Part shown: positions 56,144-64,000 of the stretch, piece by piece
Numbering within the stretch: the stretch's first letter is position 1
How the letters are laid out: each line of letters opens with the position of its first letter
Origin: Clostridia bacterium
GTDB taxonomy: Bacteria; Bacillota; Clostridia; Oscillospirales; Acutalibacteraceae
DNA length: 64,000 nucleotides
Direction: 5' to 3'
Assembly: GCA_017516965.1 (NCBI GenBank)
Contig: JAFXAP010000015.1
Location: 1 to 64,000, forward strand
Notes under the pieces: generated by a model
What the model saw: only the letters and a program-made list of their open reading frames with translations
Database searches by the model: none
Told to the model about the DNA's origin: nothing
Translations under genes and position numbers: made by a program

Positions 56144-56869
56144 TTAATAATATTTTTGTATAAATTCAATAATTGGTGAATTGTCGGTAAGTCCATGCGG
56201 ATGATGATCGCCACCCGGTTTTAATATTAACTCTATTTTGCCATTATTTGCTTTAAAATAATCATAAAGCAACTGACCATTTTCACAAAACGGAACTACT
56301 GTGTCACTATCACCGCTGACAAGCATTATTGGTATGTTTGCCTCTAACAGTTTTTGTTTTTGGTCTATAGGATGATTTCTGAAATTTATCATCTGCGCTA
56401 AGGTAAGTCCCATATTATCGGTAAACTCTTTAGACGAATCATCCTGTCCAACACCTAAAGCAAAAGGCCAACTAAGATAGTTCATAACCGGCGCATCAAG
56501 ATAAATTGCCGCTACATACTGAGGGTACTTTGCCGCAAAATACACCGCCTGCATACCGCCACAGCTCATACCAACCAGTGCGCACTTAGTATTTAGCCCG
56601 AATTTTTTTGTTAAAAACTCACAAAACATAGGGCGCATATCGGTATCGTTTTCGGGGCACATACGTGTGGTATTTTTCATATGTGCCAAATGATAGCCTT
56701 TTTTAAGCATTTCAATTTCGGTAGCGGGAAAGGCATCAAAATATTCGGTTTTGTAAAGCCATTTATTGCCGTCACACGCTTTTTCGGGGCAAATAAGAAT
56801 ACAATCTCTACCCTCAAATTTAAAATCAAGACGACGAAAACCGTTCCACTCACTTGCTACAACATCCAT
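56144..56869 (-). CDS. Alpha/beta hydrolase
   Basis: A 241-residue serine hydrolase. The nucleophile elbow is GMSCGG (Ser near residue 102), the acid is in VSGDSDTVVPF, and the histidine in GGDHHPHG near the C terminus. No signal peptide is seen. It follows galK immediately, so it may act on an acylated sugar in the same route, for example a deacetylase, but this is only inferred from position. The ATG at 56869 is preferred to an in-frame GTG three codons earlier that overlaps the galK stop. Confidence 0.82.
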   Translation of the reverse strand: MDVVASEWNGFRRLDFKFEGRDCILICPEKACDGNKWLYKTEYFDAFPATEIEMLKKGYHLAHMKNTTRMCPENDTDMRPMFCEFLTKKFGLNTKCALVGMSCGGMQAVYFAAKYPQYVAAIYLDAPVMNYLSWPFALGVGQDDSSKEFTDNMGLTLAQMINFRNHPIDQKQKLLEANIPIMLVSGDSDTVVPFCENGQLLYDYFKANNGKIELILKPGGDHHPHGLTDNSPIIEFIQKYY

Positions 56870-56870
56870 A

Positions 56871-58148
56871 TTATTCACCCTTTAATTCATAGCCGCCAAC
56901 GGGTCGCACAAACAGTTTTACACAGCTGTTTTCGCCAAACACGGCTTCAATCATTTGTTTGTAAGCGTCAAACATTTTGTTTGGAATGTAGCACTGAATA
57001 GTACCTGCAAAACCACCGCCGTGAACGCGGTAAGCACCGCGACCATTAAGAAATTGCTTTGTAAGAGTTAACGCCAAAGATATGGCCTGTTCACGCGGAT
57101 TGCTTGGTGAATATACATTTTGAAGCAAATCATATGATGACTCACCCGAGCGTTTAACTGCAACAAAAAATGTGTTAAAATCACCACGTTTCAGCGCTGA
57201 TTTTTGTGTTAGCACACGGCGATTTTCATTAAATATGTGAATCGCTCTGAGCACAGCCCTGTCGCCGCATTTTTCACGGATTGCGGCAATATTGACATAA
57301 AAATCATCCTCATTTGCATCGCGCAAAAACTCTACCCCAAGGCACTCGCTTACAGCCTTGCATTCAAGTGTAATATCGGCATAGTCTTGTGTCAAATTTG
57401 CGTGGTTGCCACCCGTATCAACAACACAAAGTGTGTGACCTGATTCGTTTAAATCAAGGTTTATTTTTTCAACCTTTGGGTTTTGCGGGTCATTAAAATC
57501 AGCATATGTAAAACCGCCCACACTTGATGCCATCTGGTCAAGCAAACCACAAGGTTTACCAAAATATTCGCGCTCAGCAAACTGGGAATATTTTGCAATG
57601 CTTACAGCATCTACCGACGCTTTATTAAAAAGGCCGTTTACAATATTTGATACAAGCACCTCAAATGCCGCAGAAGATGAAAGCCCTGAGCCTTTTAGCA
57701 CGTTTGAAGTGGTATAAGCATTAAATCCGCCTATATTGTGACCATTATTTTTAAACGCCGCTAACACACCGCGTACAAGAGCACGGGCGCGACCAACGTC
57801 ACACTCTTTTTTATCAAGGTCAGAAATATCAACCTCATCCATTTTATAACCTTTAGACTTTATACGGACAATTCCTTCATCATTTTCTGAAACTATCGCA
57901 ACAACGTCAAGGTCAACGCTGCCTGCAAGAACAAGTCCGTGCTGATGGTCGGTATGATTACCTCCAATTTCGGTACGGCCCGGCGCTGAAAAAATATGTA
58001 TATTATCACGCTCGCCGTAAAGATTTACAAATTCATCAACAGCATCGGCATAACGCTCTTTTGCTGATTGGGTATCACCGTAGAGCAATACAAATTCTTT
58101 ATCAAATTTACCACTAAGTATACTTTGTTTTATTTCGGTAGTATTCAT
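56871..58148 (-). CDS. galK: Galactokinase
   Basis: A 425-residue GHMP kinase that phosphorylates galactose. The family motif APGRTEIGGNHTDHQHG (about residues 55-71) is the galactokinase signature, the ATP-binding GSGLSSSAAFE lies near residue 150, and HGGGFAGTIQ is the third motif. It is about 40 residues longer at the N terminus than the Escherichia coli enzyme. No Shine-Dalgarno sequence precedes the ATG, which lies soon after the ackA terminator. No galT or galE is present nearby. Confidence 0.95.
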   Translation of the reverse strand: MNTTEIKQSILSGKFDKEFVLLYGDTQSAKERYADAVDEFVNLYGERDNIHIFSAPGRTEIGGNHTDHQHGLVLAGSVDLDVVAIVSENDEGIVRIKSKGYKMDEVDISDLDKKECDVGRARALVRGVLAAFKNNGHNIGGFNAYTTSNVLKGSGLSSSAAFEVLVSNIVNGLFNKASVDAVSIAKYSQFAEREYFGKPCGLLDQMASSVGGFTYADFNDPQNPKVEKINLDLNESGHTLCVVDTGGNHANLTQDYADITLECKAVSECLGVEFLRDANEDDFYVNIAAIREKCGDRAVLRAIHIFNENRRVLTQKSALKRGDFNTFFVAVKRSGESSYDLLQNVYSPSNPREQAISLALTLTKQFLNGRGAYRVHGGGFAGTIQCYIPNKMFDAYKQMIEAVFGENSCVKLFVRPVGGYELKGE

Positions 58149-58159
58149 AATATAAAAAG

Positions 58160-58195
58160 GCGGAAAACAACATCACAAAAGACGTAATTTTCCGC
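58160..58195 (-). terminator. Terminator of ackA
   Basis: GCGGAAAA (58160-58167) pairs with TTTTCCGC (58188-58195); on the minus strand a CTTTTT tract follows. It separates ackA from galK. Confidence 0.75.
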
Positions 58196-58211
58196 TCTTC
58201 CTTTCATCAAA

Positions 58212-59411
58212 TTAAAGCGCTTCTACAATAGCCTTTGTATCGCGAGCAATCTTAAGTTCTTCGTTAGTAGGTATAATATAAACATTAACCTTACTGTCAT
58301 CGGTTGAAATTTTAATTTCTTCACCGTGAACTTTATTTGCCTCCGCGTTAAGTTTTACGCCCAAATAGCCAAGATTTTCACAGATATATTCGCGAAGTTC
58401 TTCGTCATTTTCACCAATGCCGCCTGTGAATACAATAGTGTCAACACCGTTCATAGCCGCAACGTAAGAACCTACAAATTTAAGAATCTGGTAGCGTTGC
58501 ATATCAATAGCAAGTTGTGCGCGAGCATTACCCTCAGCCGCAGCTGCTGCTACGTCACGGTTGTCGTTAGATACGCCTGACACACCAAGCACACCTGATT
58601 TTTTGTTGCAGATAGAATCAATATCAGCAAAGCTGAGGTTTTCTTTATCTGCAATATATGTAAGGGTTGAAGGGTCAAGTGTACCGCAACGTGTACCCAT
58701 CATAAAGCCGTCAAGTGGGGTAAAGCCCATTGATGTATCAACACAAACGCCATCTTTAATAGCGCTGATAGAACAACCGTTACCGAGGTGGCAGGTAATA
58801 ATCTTAAGATCTTTTTTATCTTTGCCTTCAAGGTCTGCGGCTCTGTCACTTACAAAACTGTGTGATGTACCGTGGAAACCGTACTTACGAACACGGTATT
58901 TTTCATAATATTCATAAGGCAATGCATAGATATAAGCCTGGGCAGGCATTGTCTGATGGAAAGATGTATCAAATACACCAACCTGAGGAATTTTGTCACC
59001 AAAGGTTTTGGTGCAAGCCTCGATACCTAAGATATTTGCAGGGTTGTGAAGTGGAGCCATAACACTGCACTCACGAACCTTTGCAATCATCTGGTCAGTA
59101 ATAAGGGCTGATTTGTTAAACTCTTCTGCGCCGTGAACAACACGGTGACCAATAGCGCTAACCTCATCAAGAGAATCGATAACCTTAGCCTCGGACTTTG
59201 TCATAGCATAAACTACTGCTTCAAAAGCTTCACTGTGTGTAGGCATATCGGTTTCAGCCTTATAAACTCTGCCGTCAGCCGCCTTGTGTGTGATGGCGCC
59301 TGTAACGCCAATACGTTCGCAAAGACCTTTAGCAAGAACAACTTCGTTATCCATATCAATAAGTTGATACTTAAGTGAAGAACTACCTGCGTTAACTACA
59401 AATACTTTCAT
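58212..59411 (-). CDS. ackA: Acetate kinase
   Basis: A 399-residue enzyme that makes ATP and acetate from acetyl phosphate in fermentation. The N-terminal NAGSSSLKYQL (residues 7-17), the substrate loop GHRVVHGAEEF, FHGTSHSFV with the catalytic histidines, and GIGENDEELREYI are all present. A longer frame exists, but the ATG before KVFVVNAG is preceded by GAGGAG and is the family start. No phosphotransacetylase gene is adjacent. Confidence 0.97.
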   Translation of the reverse strand: MKVFVVNAGSSSLKYQLIDMDNEVVLAKGLCERIGVTGAITHKAADGRVYKAETDMPTHSEAFEAVVYAMTKSEAKVIDSLDEVSAIGHRVVHGAEEFNKSALITDQMIAKVRECSVMAPLHNPANILGIEACTKTFGDKIPQVGVFDTSFHQTMPAQAYIYALPYEYYEKYRVRKYGFHGTSHSFVSDRAADLEGKDKKDLKIITCHLGNGCSISAIKDGVCVDTSMGFTPLDGFMMGTRCGTLDPSTLTYIADKENLSFADIDSICNKKSGVLGVSGVSNDNRDVAAAAAEGNARAQLAIDMQRYQILKFVGSYVAAMNGVDTIVFTGGIGENDEELREYICENLGYLGVKLNAEANKVHGEEIKISTDDSKVNVYIIPTNEELKIARDTKAIVEAL

Positions 59412-59546
59412 TTTAACTACTCCTCTAAAATTTCGTATTGAAACATTTTTTTCTTTATGATAAGATATTACCATAAAACATATATCGTTATTTTACTTTA
59501 TTAAATTAATTTTTTCAAGAGTGTTTTTTCAAAAAGAGGTGATTTT

Positions 59547-60722
59547 TTGTCAGTTGTTGGTATTATTGCAGAATTCAATCCGCTTCACACCGGTCATAAA
59601 CGTATAATTGACCACGCCCATACCCTTGGTAACACCGTTGTTTGCGTTATAAGCGGGAACTTTGTGCAACGGGGAGATATATCAATTCTCTCTAAACAGC
59701 AACGCGCAAAATTCGCCCTGCTTTGCGGCGCTGACATTGTGGCTGAAATGCCGGTGCTGTGGAGTATGTCTACAGCGCAAAACTTTGCACTTGCAGGTGT
59801 GTGGCAACTTTACAATCTTGGATGTGACAAAATATTATTTGGTAGTGAGTGTGGCGATATTGATGCGCTAAAACACGCAGCAGACGTGCTAAATAGCGAC
59901 GGCTTTTTTGAAAAAGCAACCGAAAAGGCTAAATCGGGTGTTACCTTTGCCGTAGCGCGTGAACAAGCCGCGCAAGAAATGGGCGTTGACTTTGCGCTGC
60001 TAAGAAACCCAAACGATAACCTTGGTATCGAGTATATACTTGCGGCAAAAAAACTTAATCTGCCGATAGATTTTCACTGCATAAAACGTCTTGGCGCTAT
60101 GCACGACAGCAGCGATATAGCCGATGGATTTGTGTCGTCATCTTTTATAAGAGAAGAACTTTTTAAGGGTAATATAGGCTACACCGAAAGATTTATGCCG
60201 CGTGAAATACGTGGTATTATAACTCCCGATCATATTGCCAACATATCGCGACTTGAAAATGCAATTTTGTGTTCACTAAGAAGTAAGACTGTAAATGATT
60301 TTAAAAATCTTCCTGATATAAGTGAGGGACTGGAAAACAAAATTTATTTCTCGGTACGGGTTGCAACAAGCCTTGAAGAACTGTATAATATGATTAAAAC
60401 CAAACGCTATACCTTAGCTCGTATAAGGCGGCTTGTGTTATCGGCATTTTTAGGCTTTGACAACAAATTTTTTATGGTTACCCCACCCTATGTTCGTGTG
60501 CTGGGTTTTAGCAAACAGGGTCTGTCACACTTAAAAAAGCCCCAGGGCGTAATACCCATTATAACCCGCGCTTCACAGATAAAGGAGCTGGACGCCGACG
60601 CCTTAAAGGTTTTTGAAACCGAGTGTCGCGCTACCGATATATACAATCTTGCCTTAGGTAAAGCGCTTGAATGTGGAACCGAACAAAAAATGAAACTTCT
60701 AAAACTGGAGGAACTATTATGA
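59547..60722 (+). CDS. tmcAL: tRNA(Met) cytidine acetate ligase (TmcAL, YlbM family)
   Basis: A 391-residue enzyme of the nucleotidyltransferase fold that makes N4-acetylcytidine at the wobble base of elongator tRNA-Met using acetate and ATP. The HxGH motif is in AEFNPLHTGHKR (His14 and His17). ISGNFVQRGD and NPNDNLGIEYI are typical of YlbM proteins. The start is a TTG with AGAGGTG upstream. It faces away from ackA, and acetate as the shared metabolite makes the placement notable. Its end overlaps the next gene by 4 bases. Confidence 0.88.
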   Translation: MSVVGIIAEFNPLHTGHKRIIDHAHTLGNTVVCVISGNFVQRGDISILSKQQRAKFALLCGADIVAEMPVLWSMSTAQNFALAGVWQLYNLGCDKILFGSECGDIDALKHAADVLNSDGFFEKATEKAKSGVTFAVAREQAAQEMGVDFALLRNPNDNLGIEYILAAKKLNLPIDFHCIKRLGAMHDSSDIADGFVSSSFIREELFKGNIGYTERFMPREIRGIITPDHIANISRLENAILCSLRSKTVNDFKNLPDISEGLENKIYFSVRVATSLEELYNMIKTKRYTLARIRRLVLSAFLGFDNKFFMVTPPYVRVLGFSKQGLSHLKKPQGVIPIITRASQIKELDADALKVFETECRATDIYNLALGKALECGTEQKMKLLKLEELL

Positions 60723-61648
60723 TAAAAACTGAAATTAAAAACTATCTTGACTACGGCAAAGTGCTTATTATCACAAACGGTGTTATCGAAGCCTATGTCA
60801 CCATTGATGTAGGTCCGCGAATTATACGTTTTGGTCACGTAGGCGGTCAAAACTTTATGTGTGACAACCGCAGTGTTATGGAACCGAAGGATGACAAAGA
60901 ATTTAAAGAATTTTTTGGAGCAGATAAAAAGTGGGAAATTTTAGGCGGTCACCGTATATGGACTTCGCCCGAAAGTTACCCCCACAGTTATTACCCTGAC
61001 CTTGACCCTGTAAAGTATGAAATAACCCCATCGGGCGCTATTTTCACCCCCAATGCCGAAATTGAGAACGGTATGCAAAAACAGCTTGAAATAAAAATGG
61101 ACCCCGATGACAGCAATATGTTTGTGACAATGAGCGTTACAAATATTGCCCCCGCAGCGCAAAAGTTTTCTATTTGGGGACTTACCGTTTCAGCCTGTCA
61201 CGGTACATTGATTATTCCTATGAACACTAATGATACGGGTCTGTTACATAACCGCAACATTTCGGTTTGGCCCTACACAAATCTTGCCGACAGCCGTCTT
61301 TATTTTGGTAAAAAATATGTTACCTTGCGTCAGGATATTAACATAGAGCAGTCATTTAAACTGGGCTTTGGCCTTAACCACGCAGAAGCATATTATTGCC
61401 TTGGCAAAGAGGTTTTCCGCAAGTCGTATGAAACCAATCACAAAACCGAGGTTTACCCGGATAACGACTGCAGTTTCGAGACATATACCAATGCAGGATT
61501 TATTGAAATTGAATCTTTAAGCCCACTTAAAGATGTGGAACCAAATGAGACAGTATCTCTTACAGAGCACTGGTCACTTCACCAAAAACCTTGTGACGTA
61601 GAATTTAATAACGATGCATCTATCGAAGAAATGCTCGGTAAACTATAA
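60719..61648 (+). CDS. Mutarotase-fold carbohydrate-binding protein, DUF4380-like
   Basis: A 309-residue protein. IDVGPRIIRFGHVGGQNFM near the N terminus and the all-beta remainder resemble the galactose-mutarotase-like carbohydrate-binding superfamily, probably the DUF4380 group. Charged residues (GGHRIWTSPESYP) could form the sugar site. No signal peptide is present. The start is an ATG preceded by GGAGG, overlapping the tmcAL stop by ATGA. The reaction is not known; acting as a sugar epimerase is possible. Confidence 0.65.
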   Translation: MIKTEIKNYLDYGKVLIITNGVIEAYVTIDVGPRIIRFGHVGGQNFMCDNRSVMEPKDDKEFKEFFGADKKWEILGGHRIWTSPESYPHSYYPDLDPVKYEITPSGAIFTPNAEIENGMQKQLEIKMDPDDSNMFVTMSVTNIAPAAQKFSIWGLTVSACHGTLIIPMNTNDTGLLHNRNISVWPYTNLADSRLYFGKKYVTLRQDINIEQSFKLGFGLNHAEAYYCLGKEVFRKSYETNHKTEVYPDNDCSFETYTNAGFIEIESLSPLKDVEPNETVSLTEHWSLHQKPCDVEFNNDASIEEMLGKL

Positions 61649-61652
61649 AGTT

Positions 61653-61685
61653 AAAAGCCACTGTTTAACTACAGTGGCTTTTTTA
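61653..61685. terminator. Bidirectional terminator between the mutarotase-fold gene and argH
   Basis: AAAAGCCACTGT (61653-61664) pairs with ACAGTGGCTTTT (61671-61682), followed by more T residues. It serves both converging genes. Confidence 0.92.
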
Positions 61686-61687
61686 TG

Positions 61688-63061
61688 TTATTTAAGTTGT
61701 TCTTTGACAAACTGAATCTGATTTTCTACCGATTGGATGGATGTGCCACCCTCTGAAATGCGACGTTTTACGCAGTTTTCAAGGTTAACTGCGTCATAAA
61801 GTTCTTCATCAAAAAGTTCGCTGAACTGTTTATATTCTTCGAGCGGTAGGTCTTCAAGCACAGTTTTGTTCTTAATACAAAGGGCAACCAACTGCCCCGA
61901 GATTTTATATGCGGTTCTGAAAGGCATTCCCTTTTTAACAAGGTAGTCAGCAAGGTCGGTAGCGTTTATAAAGCCCTCACCCGCCGCCTTTTTCATATTG
62001 TCAGTCAGCACTGTCATTGTATCAATCATAGGTGTAAAGACTTTAAGGCACATTTTTACGGTGTCACACGCGTCAAACACACCCTCTTTGTCCTCTTGCA
62101 TATCTTTGTTATATGCAAGTGGCAAACCTTTAAGTGTGGTAAGCAGTCCCAGCAAATCGCCATAAACTCTACCTGTTTTACCACGTACAAGCTCAGCCAT
62201 ATCGGGATTGCGCTTTTGTGGCATAATTGACGAACCTGTTGTGTAACTGCTTGAAAGCTCTATAAACTTAAATTCCCAGCTTGACCACAAGATAATTTCT
62301 TCAGAAAAACGGGACAAATGCACCATAATCAGCGATATTGCCGACATAAGCTCTACGCAAAAATCACGGTCAGATACGCCGTCTAACGAATTCATACAAA
62401 TGCCGTCAAAACCGAGTTTTTCCGCCTCAAAGCGACGGTCGGTATTATAGGTGGTACCTGCCAATGCGCAACAGCCAATTGGCGACATATTCATTCTTTT
62501 TTTGCAATCATTAAGACGATCAATATCGCGAAGCAACATCATAGCATAAGCCATCAAATGATGACCAAAGGTTATGGGTTGGGCGCGTTGCAAATGGGTA
62601 TAACCCGACATAATGCTCGCCTTGTGTTCACTCGCTTTATCGCATAAAACCTCAACCAAAGATTTTAAAAGAGTGGTAATTTCATCAATCTCATCGCGCA
62701 GATACATTCTTATATCGAGCGCTACCTGATCGTTACGGCTTCTTGCTGTATGTAATTTTTTACCCACGTCGCCTATGCGGTTGGTAAGTTCCTGCTCAAC
62801 AAACATATGTATATCTTCAGCCGACATACCAAACGCTAACTTACCGCTGTTTATATCGTCTAAAATACCTTCGAGACCCGAAATAATTGCGTTAGCATCA
62901 TCTTCAGCAATAATGCCGCAAAGAGACAGCATCATAGCGTGCGCCATACTGCCCTTAATATCGTGAGCATACATCCTTGAGTCAAAATGTATTGAAGAAT
63001 TAAAATCATCAGCTATACTGTCGGTAACACCGTCGGTAACGCCTGTCCACATTTTTGCCAT
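61688..63061 (-). CDS. argH: Argininosuccinate lyase
   Basis: A 457-residue enzyme that splits argininosuccinate into arginine and fumarate. The superfamily signature GSSIMPQKRNPD lies near residues 278-289. HTARSRNDQVALD and SGYTHLQRAQPITFGHHL carry the other catalytic residues. The length is standard. It stands apart from the argGCJBDF operon but has a promoter and ARG box in the same arrangement, so both should respond to arginine together. Confidence 0.97.
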   Translation of the reverse strand: MAKMWTGVTDGVTDSIADDFNSSIHFDSRMYAHDIKGSMAHAMMLSLCGIIAEDDANAIISGLEGILDDINSGKLAFGMSAEDIHMFVEQELTNRIGDVGKKLHTARSRNDQVALDIRMYLRDEIDEITTLLKSLVEVLCDKASEHKASIMSGYTHLQRAQPITFGHHLMAYAMMLLRDIDRLNDCKKRMNMSPIGCCALAGTTYNTDRRFEAEKLGFDGICMNSLDGVSDRDFCVELMSAISLIMVHLSRFSEEIILWSSWEFKFIELSSSYTTGSSIMPQKRNPDMAELVRGKTGRVYGDLLGLLTTLKGLPLAYNKDMQEDKEGVFDACDTVKMCLKVFTPMIDTMTVLTDNMKKAAGEGFINATDLADYLVKKGMPFRTAYKISGQLVALCIKNKTVLEDLPLEEYKQFSELFDEELYDAVNLENCVKRRISEGGTSIQSVENQIQFVKEQLK

Positions 63062-63095
63062 TTATAAAAACCTCGTTTATTAAAAGTATTTACAC

Positions 63096-63124
63096 ATTAT
63101 ATATAATATATTTTGTATTGTCAA
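63096..63124 (-). promoter_or_regulatory. Promoter of argH
   Basis: On the minus strand perfect TTGACA (63119-63124) and TATAAT (63096-63101) are separated by 17 bases, the same layout as the argG promoter. Confidence 0.9.
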
Positions 63125-63129
63125 GTTCT

Positions 63130-63147
63130 TTTGAATAAATATGCAAA
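63130..63147 (-). promoter_or_regulatory. ARG box (ArgR/AhrC operator) upstream of argH
   Basis: TTTGAATAAATATGCAAA matches the ARG box pattern with one mismatch and lies 5 bases upstream of the -35 box, centred near -50. Its first 11 bases are identical to the argG box. Confidence 0.75.
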
Positions 63148-63175
63148 ACTTTGTGCATAATATGCACAAAGTTTT
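63145..63175. terminator. Hairpin terminator after the CE2-like gene
   Basis: A 14-bp perfect stem (63145-63158 with 63162-63175) with a 3-base loop and T runs follows the esterase stop codon. It overlaps the edge of the argH ARG box. Confidence 0.85.
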
Positions 63176-64000
63176 TTATATTATACCGTTGTCTTTGAAA
63201 AATTTAATAATCTTGTCGGCAATTTCAACATGTTCTTTTTTAGAGGGGTGTCCGCCGCCACCTGATTGATATGGTGTGACAAATTGCAACGCGTACACAT
63301 TGTTATACCCACGCAATTTGAGTTCTTTTGCCACCCCACCATCTGCAATTGCAGGGTCTTTATACCAAACGCCTGAAACAAAAATAATTTTTGCATTTTT
63401 GCGATACCCTATAGTAGTTATAAGCTCGGCATATTTCTTTTCATATGCACGGACACTTTCAATGTTTTTTGTATCATATAGACCTGCGCCCATATCATTT
63501 GCGCCAATGTTTACAACAACAATATCTACATCCTGTGGGTTTGATGAAGCATACTTTTTAGTCTTATCAAGGTGATAATTTTCGGTGTTGTAATACTCAG
63601 GAAAAGCGACATAACCATCGCGTTTATCAAGCGCTATACCATTTTGTGATACTATTCTATAATCAAGTCCTAATTTGTCGGCTACTAAATACGGGTACGC
63701 CAGCATAGCACTCTGATTTTTAAGCTCTTGCGGATCCAATGTTCCATCCAATACAAGATTACCATAGCCACTTGTCAAAGAATCACCTAAAAATTCTATT
63801 AAGGTCTTATCGGCATCTTTCGGCAACAAGTTACCACCATCAAGTTGCAAACTCTTTACAGTAAAATACTTATCGGTTCTGCCTTCGCAATCACGAATAA
63901 TTTTTATGTTGTGTTCACCTACAGCAAGACCGCGTATAAATATGTAATTGGTCCCCTTGGTCGTAACTTCACGTTTTTGTACAAGTTTGTCATCTACAAC
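63176..64000 (-). CDS. SGNH esterase, carbohydrate esterase family 2-like, 5' end outside window
   Basis: The frame runs through the right edge, so the start is missing; 274 residues are seen. The first 60 or so visible residues (from VVDDKLVQKREV to IIRDCEG) look like the end of a jelly-roll domain. An SGNH hydrolase follows with block I FLGDSLTSGYG, block III NIGANDMG and the catalytic histidine in GGHPSKKEH. This two-domain order matches CE2 acetylesterases that remove acetyl groups from plant polysaccharides. An internal TTG at 63850 is not a true start, because the frame continues upstream without a stop. Whether it is secreted cannot be seen. Confidence 0.82.
   Translation of the reverse strand, partial: VVDDKLVQKREVTTKGTNYIFIRGLAVGEHNIKIIRDCEGRTDKYFTVKSLQLDGGNLLPKDADKTLIEFLGDSLTSGYGNLVLDGTLDPQELKNQSAMLAYPYLVADKLGLDYRIVSQNGIALDKRDGYVAFPEYYNTENYHLDKTKKYASSNPQDVDIVVVNIGANDMGAGLYDTKNIESVRAYEKKYAELITTIGYRKNAKIIFVSGVWYKDPAIADGGVAKELKLRGYNNVYALQFVTPYQSGGGGHPSKKEHVEIADKIIKFFKDNGII

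Noticed and set aside
63176..63850. Complete 224-residue esterase starting at a TTG
   Set aside because: The frame stays open to the window edge and the upstream residues continue a recognisable beta-sandwich domain, so the gene is longer and truncated by the window.

Overview
The window looks like a chromosomal segment of a low-GC Gram-positive anaerobe of the class Clostridia, most likely an Oscillospirales/Ruminococcaceae-type gut bacterium. Evidence: a Firmicutes-style SRP RNA-dnaX-ybaB-recR cluster, an electron-bifurcating NfnAB-type transhydrogenase, RNase Y, an NrdR regulator, the sporulation-family proteins PdaB and YunB, AGGAGG-type ribosome binding sites, and TTGACA-N17-TATAAT promoters. 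Several genes act on plant or host sugars (two GH16 lipoproteins, a GH151-like fucosidase candidate, rhamnulokinase, galactokinase, a CE2-like esterase), and acetate kinase suggests a fermentative life. I saw no prophage, insertion sequence, CRISPR array or rRNA operon.

Layout. 1-5.7 kb (minus): truncated pdaB-like deacetylase, then nrdR-gltX-glnS-nif3 and a small membrane protein. 5.9-14.1 kb (plus): maf, a YfmF/YfmH M16 pair, lgt, folD, a membrane protein and two tandem GH16 lipoproteins. 14.1-20.7 kb (plus): a structured leader RNA, potABCD, then nfnAB. 20.7-32.2 kb (minus): a GH151-like hydrolase, the arginine operon argG-C-J-B-D-F, and a four-gene set (left-handed beta-helix protein, Nudix, RING-like membrane protein, HAD phosphatase). 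32.4-36.3 kb (plus): SRP RNA, dnaX, ybaB, recR, DUF896 and a 2-hydroxyacid dehydrogenase. 36.3-45.0 kb (minus): endonuclease IV, yqeG, rpsU, ligA, yunB, hemolysin III, dut, several membrane proteins and a DUF6062 protein, with a plus-strand tRNA-Leu(UAG) in the middle. 45.1-50.8 kb: an OGG-type glycosylase, a dense array of short hairpins, rny, an FkbM methyltransferase and rhaB. 50.9-59.4 kb (minus): a 41-residue peptide gene, a roughly 1640-residue secreted protein, an alpha/beta hydrolase, galK and ackA. 59.5-64 kb: tmcAL and a mutarotase-fold protein (plus), argH and a truncated CE2-like esterase (minus).

How the genes work together. The argGCJBDF operon and the distant argH encode ornithine, citrulline and arginine synthesis from glutamate by the acetyl-recycling (ArgJ) route. 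Both transcription units have a near-ideal promoter with an ArgR/AhrC-type operator just upstream of the -35 box, in the same geometry. NrdR, Dut, DnaX, RecR, LigA, endonuclease IV and the OGG-type glycosylase form a dispersed DNA replication and repair set. GluRS and GlnRS genes sit side by side, so direct glutaminylation of tRNA-Gln is expected.

The most interesting non-coding signals are: (i) the potA leader, which has a hairpin stack and a 10-base segment perfectly complementary to the potA Shine-Dalgarno region, a riboswitch-like pseudoknot topology I cannot match to a known class; (ii) the 45.93-46.35 kb hairpin array, where unrelated short hairpins are separated by exact ATATCAC spacers; (iii) the structured rny leader; and (iv) a small DnaA-box-like cluster at 44.25-44.31 kb.
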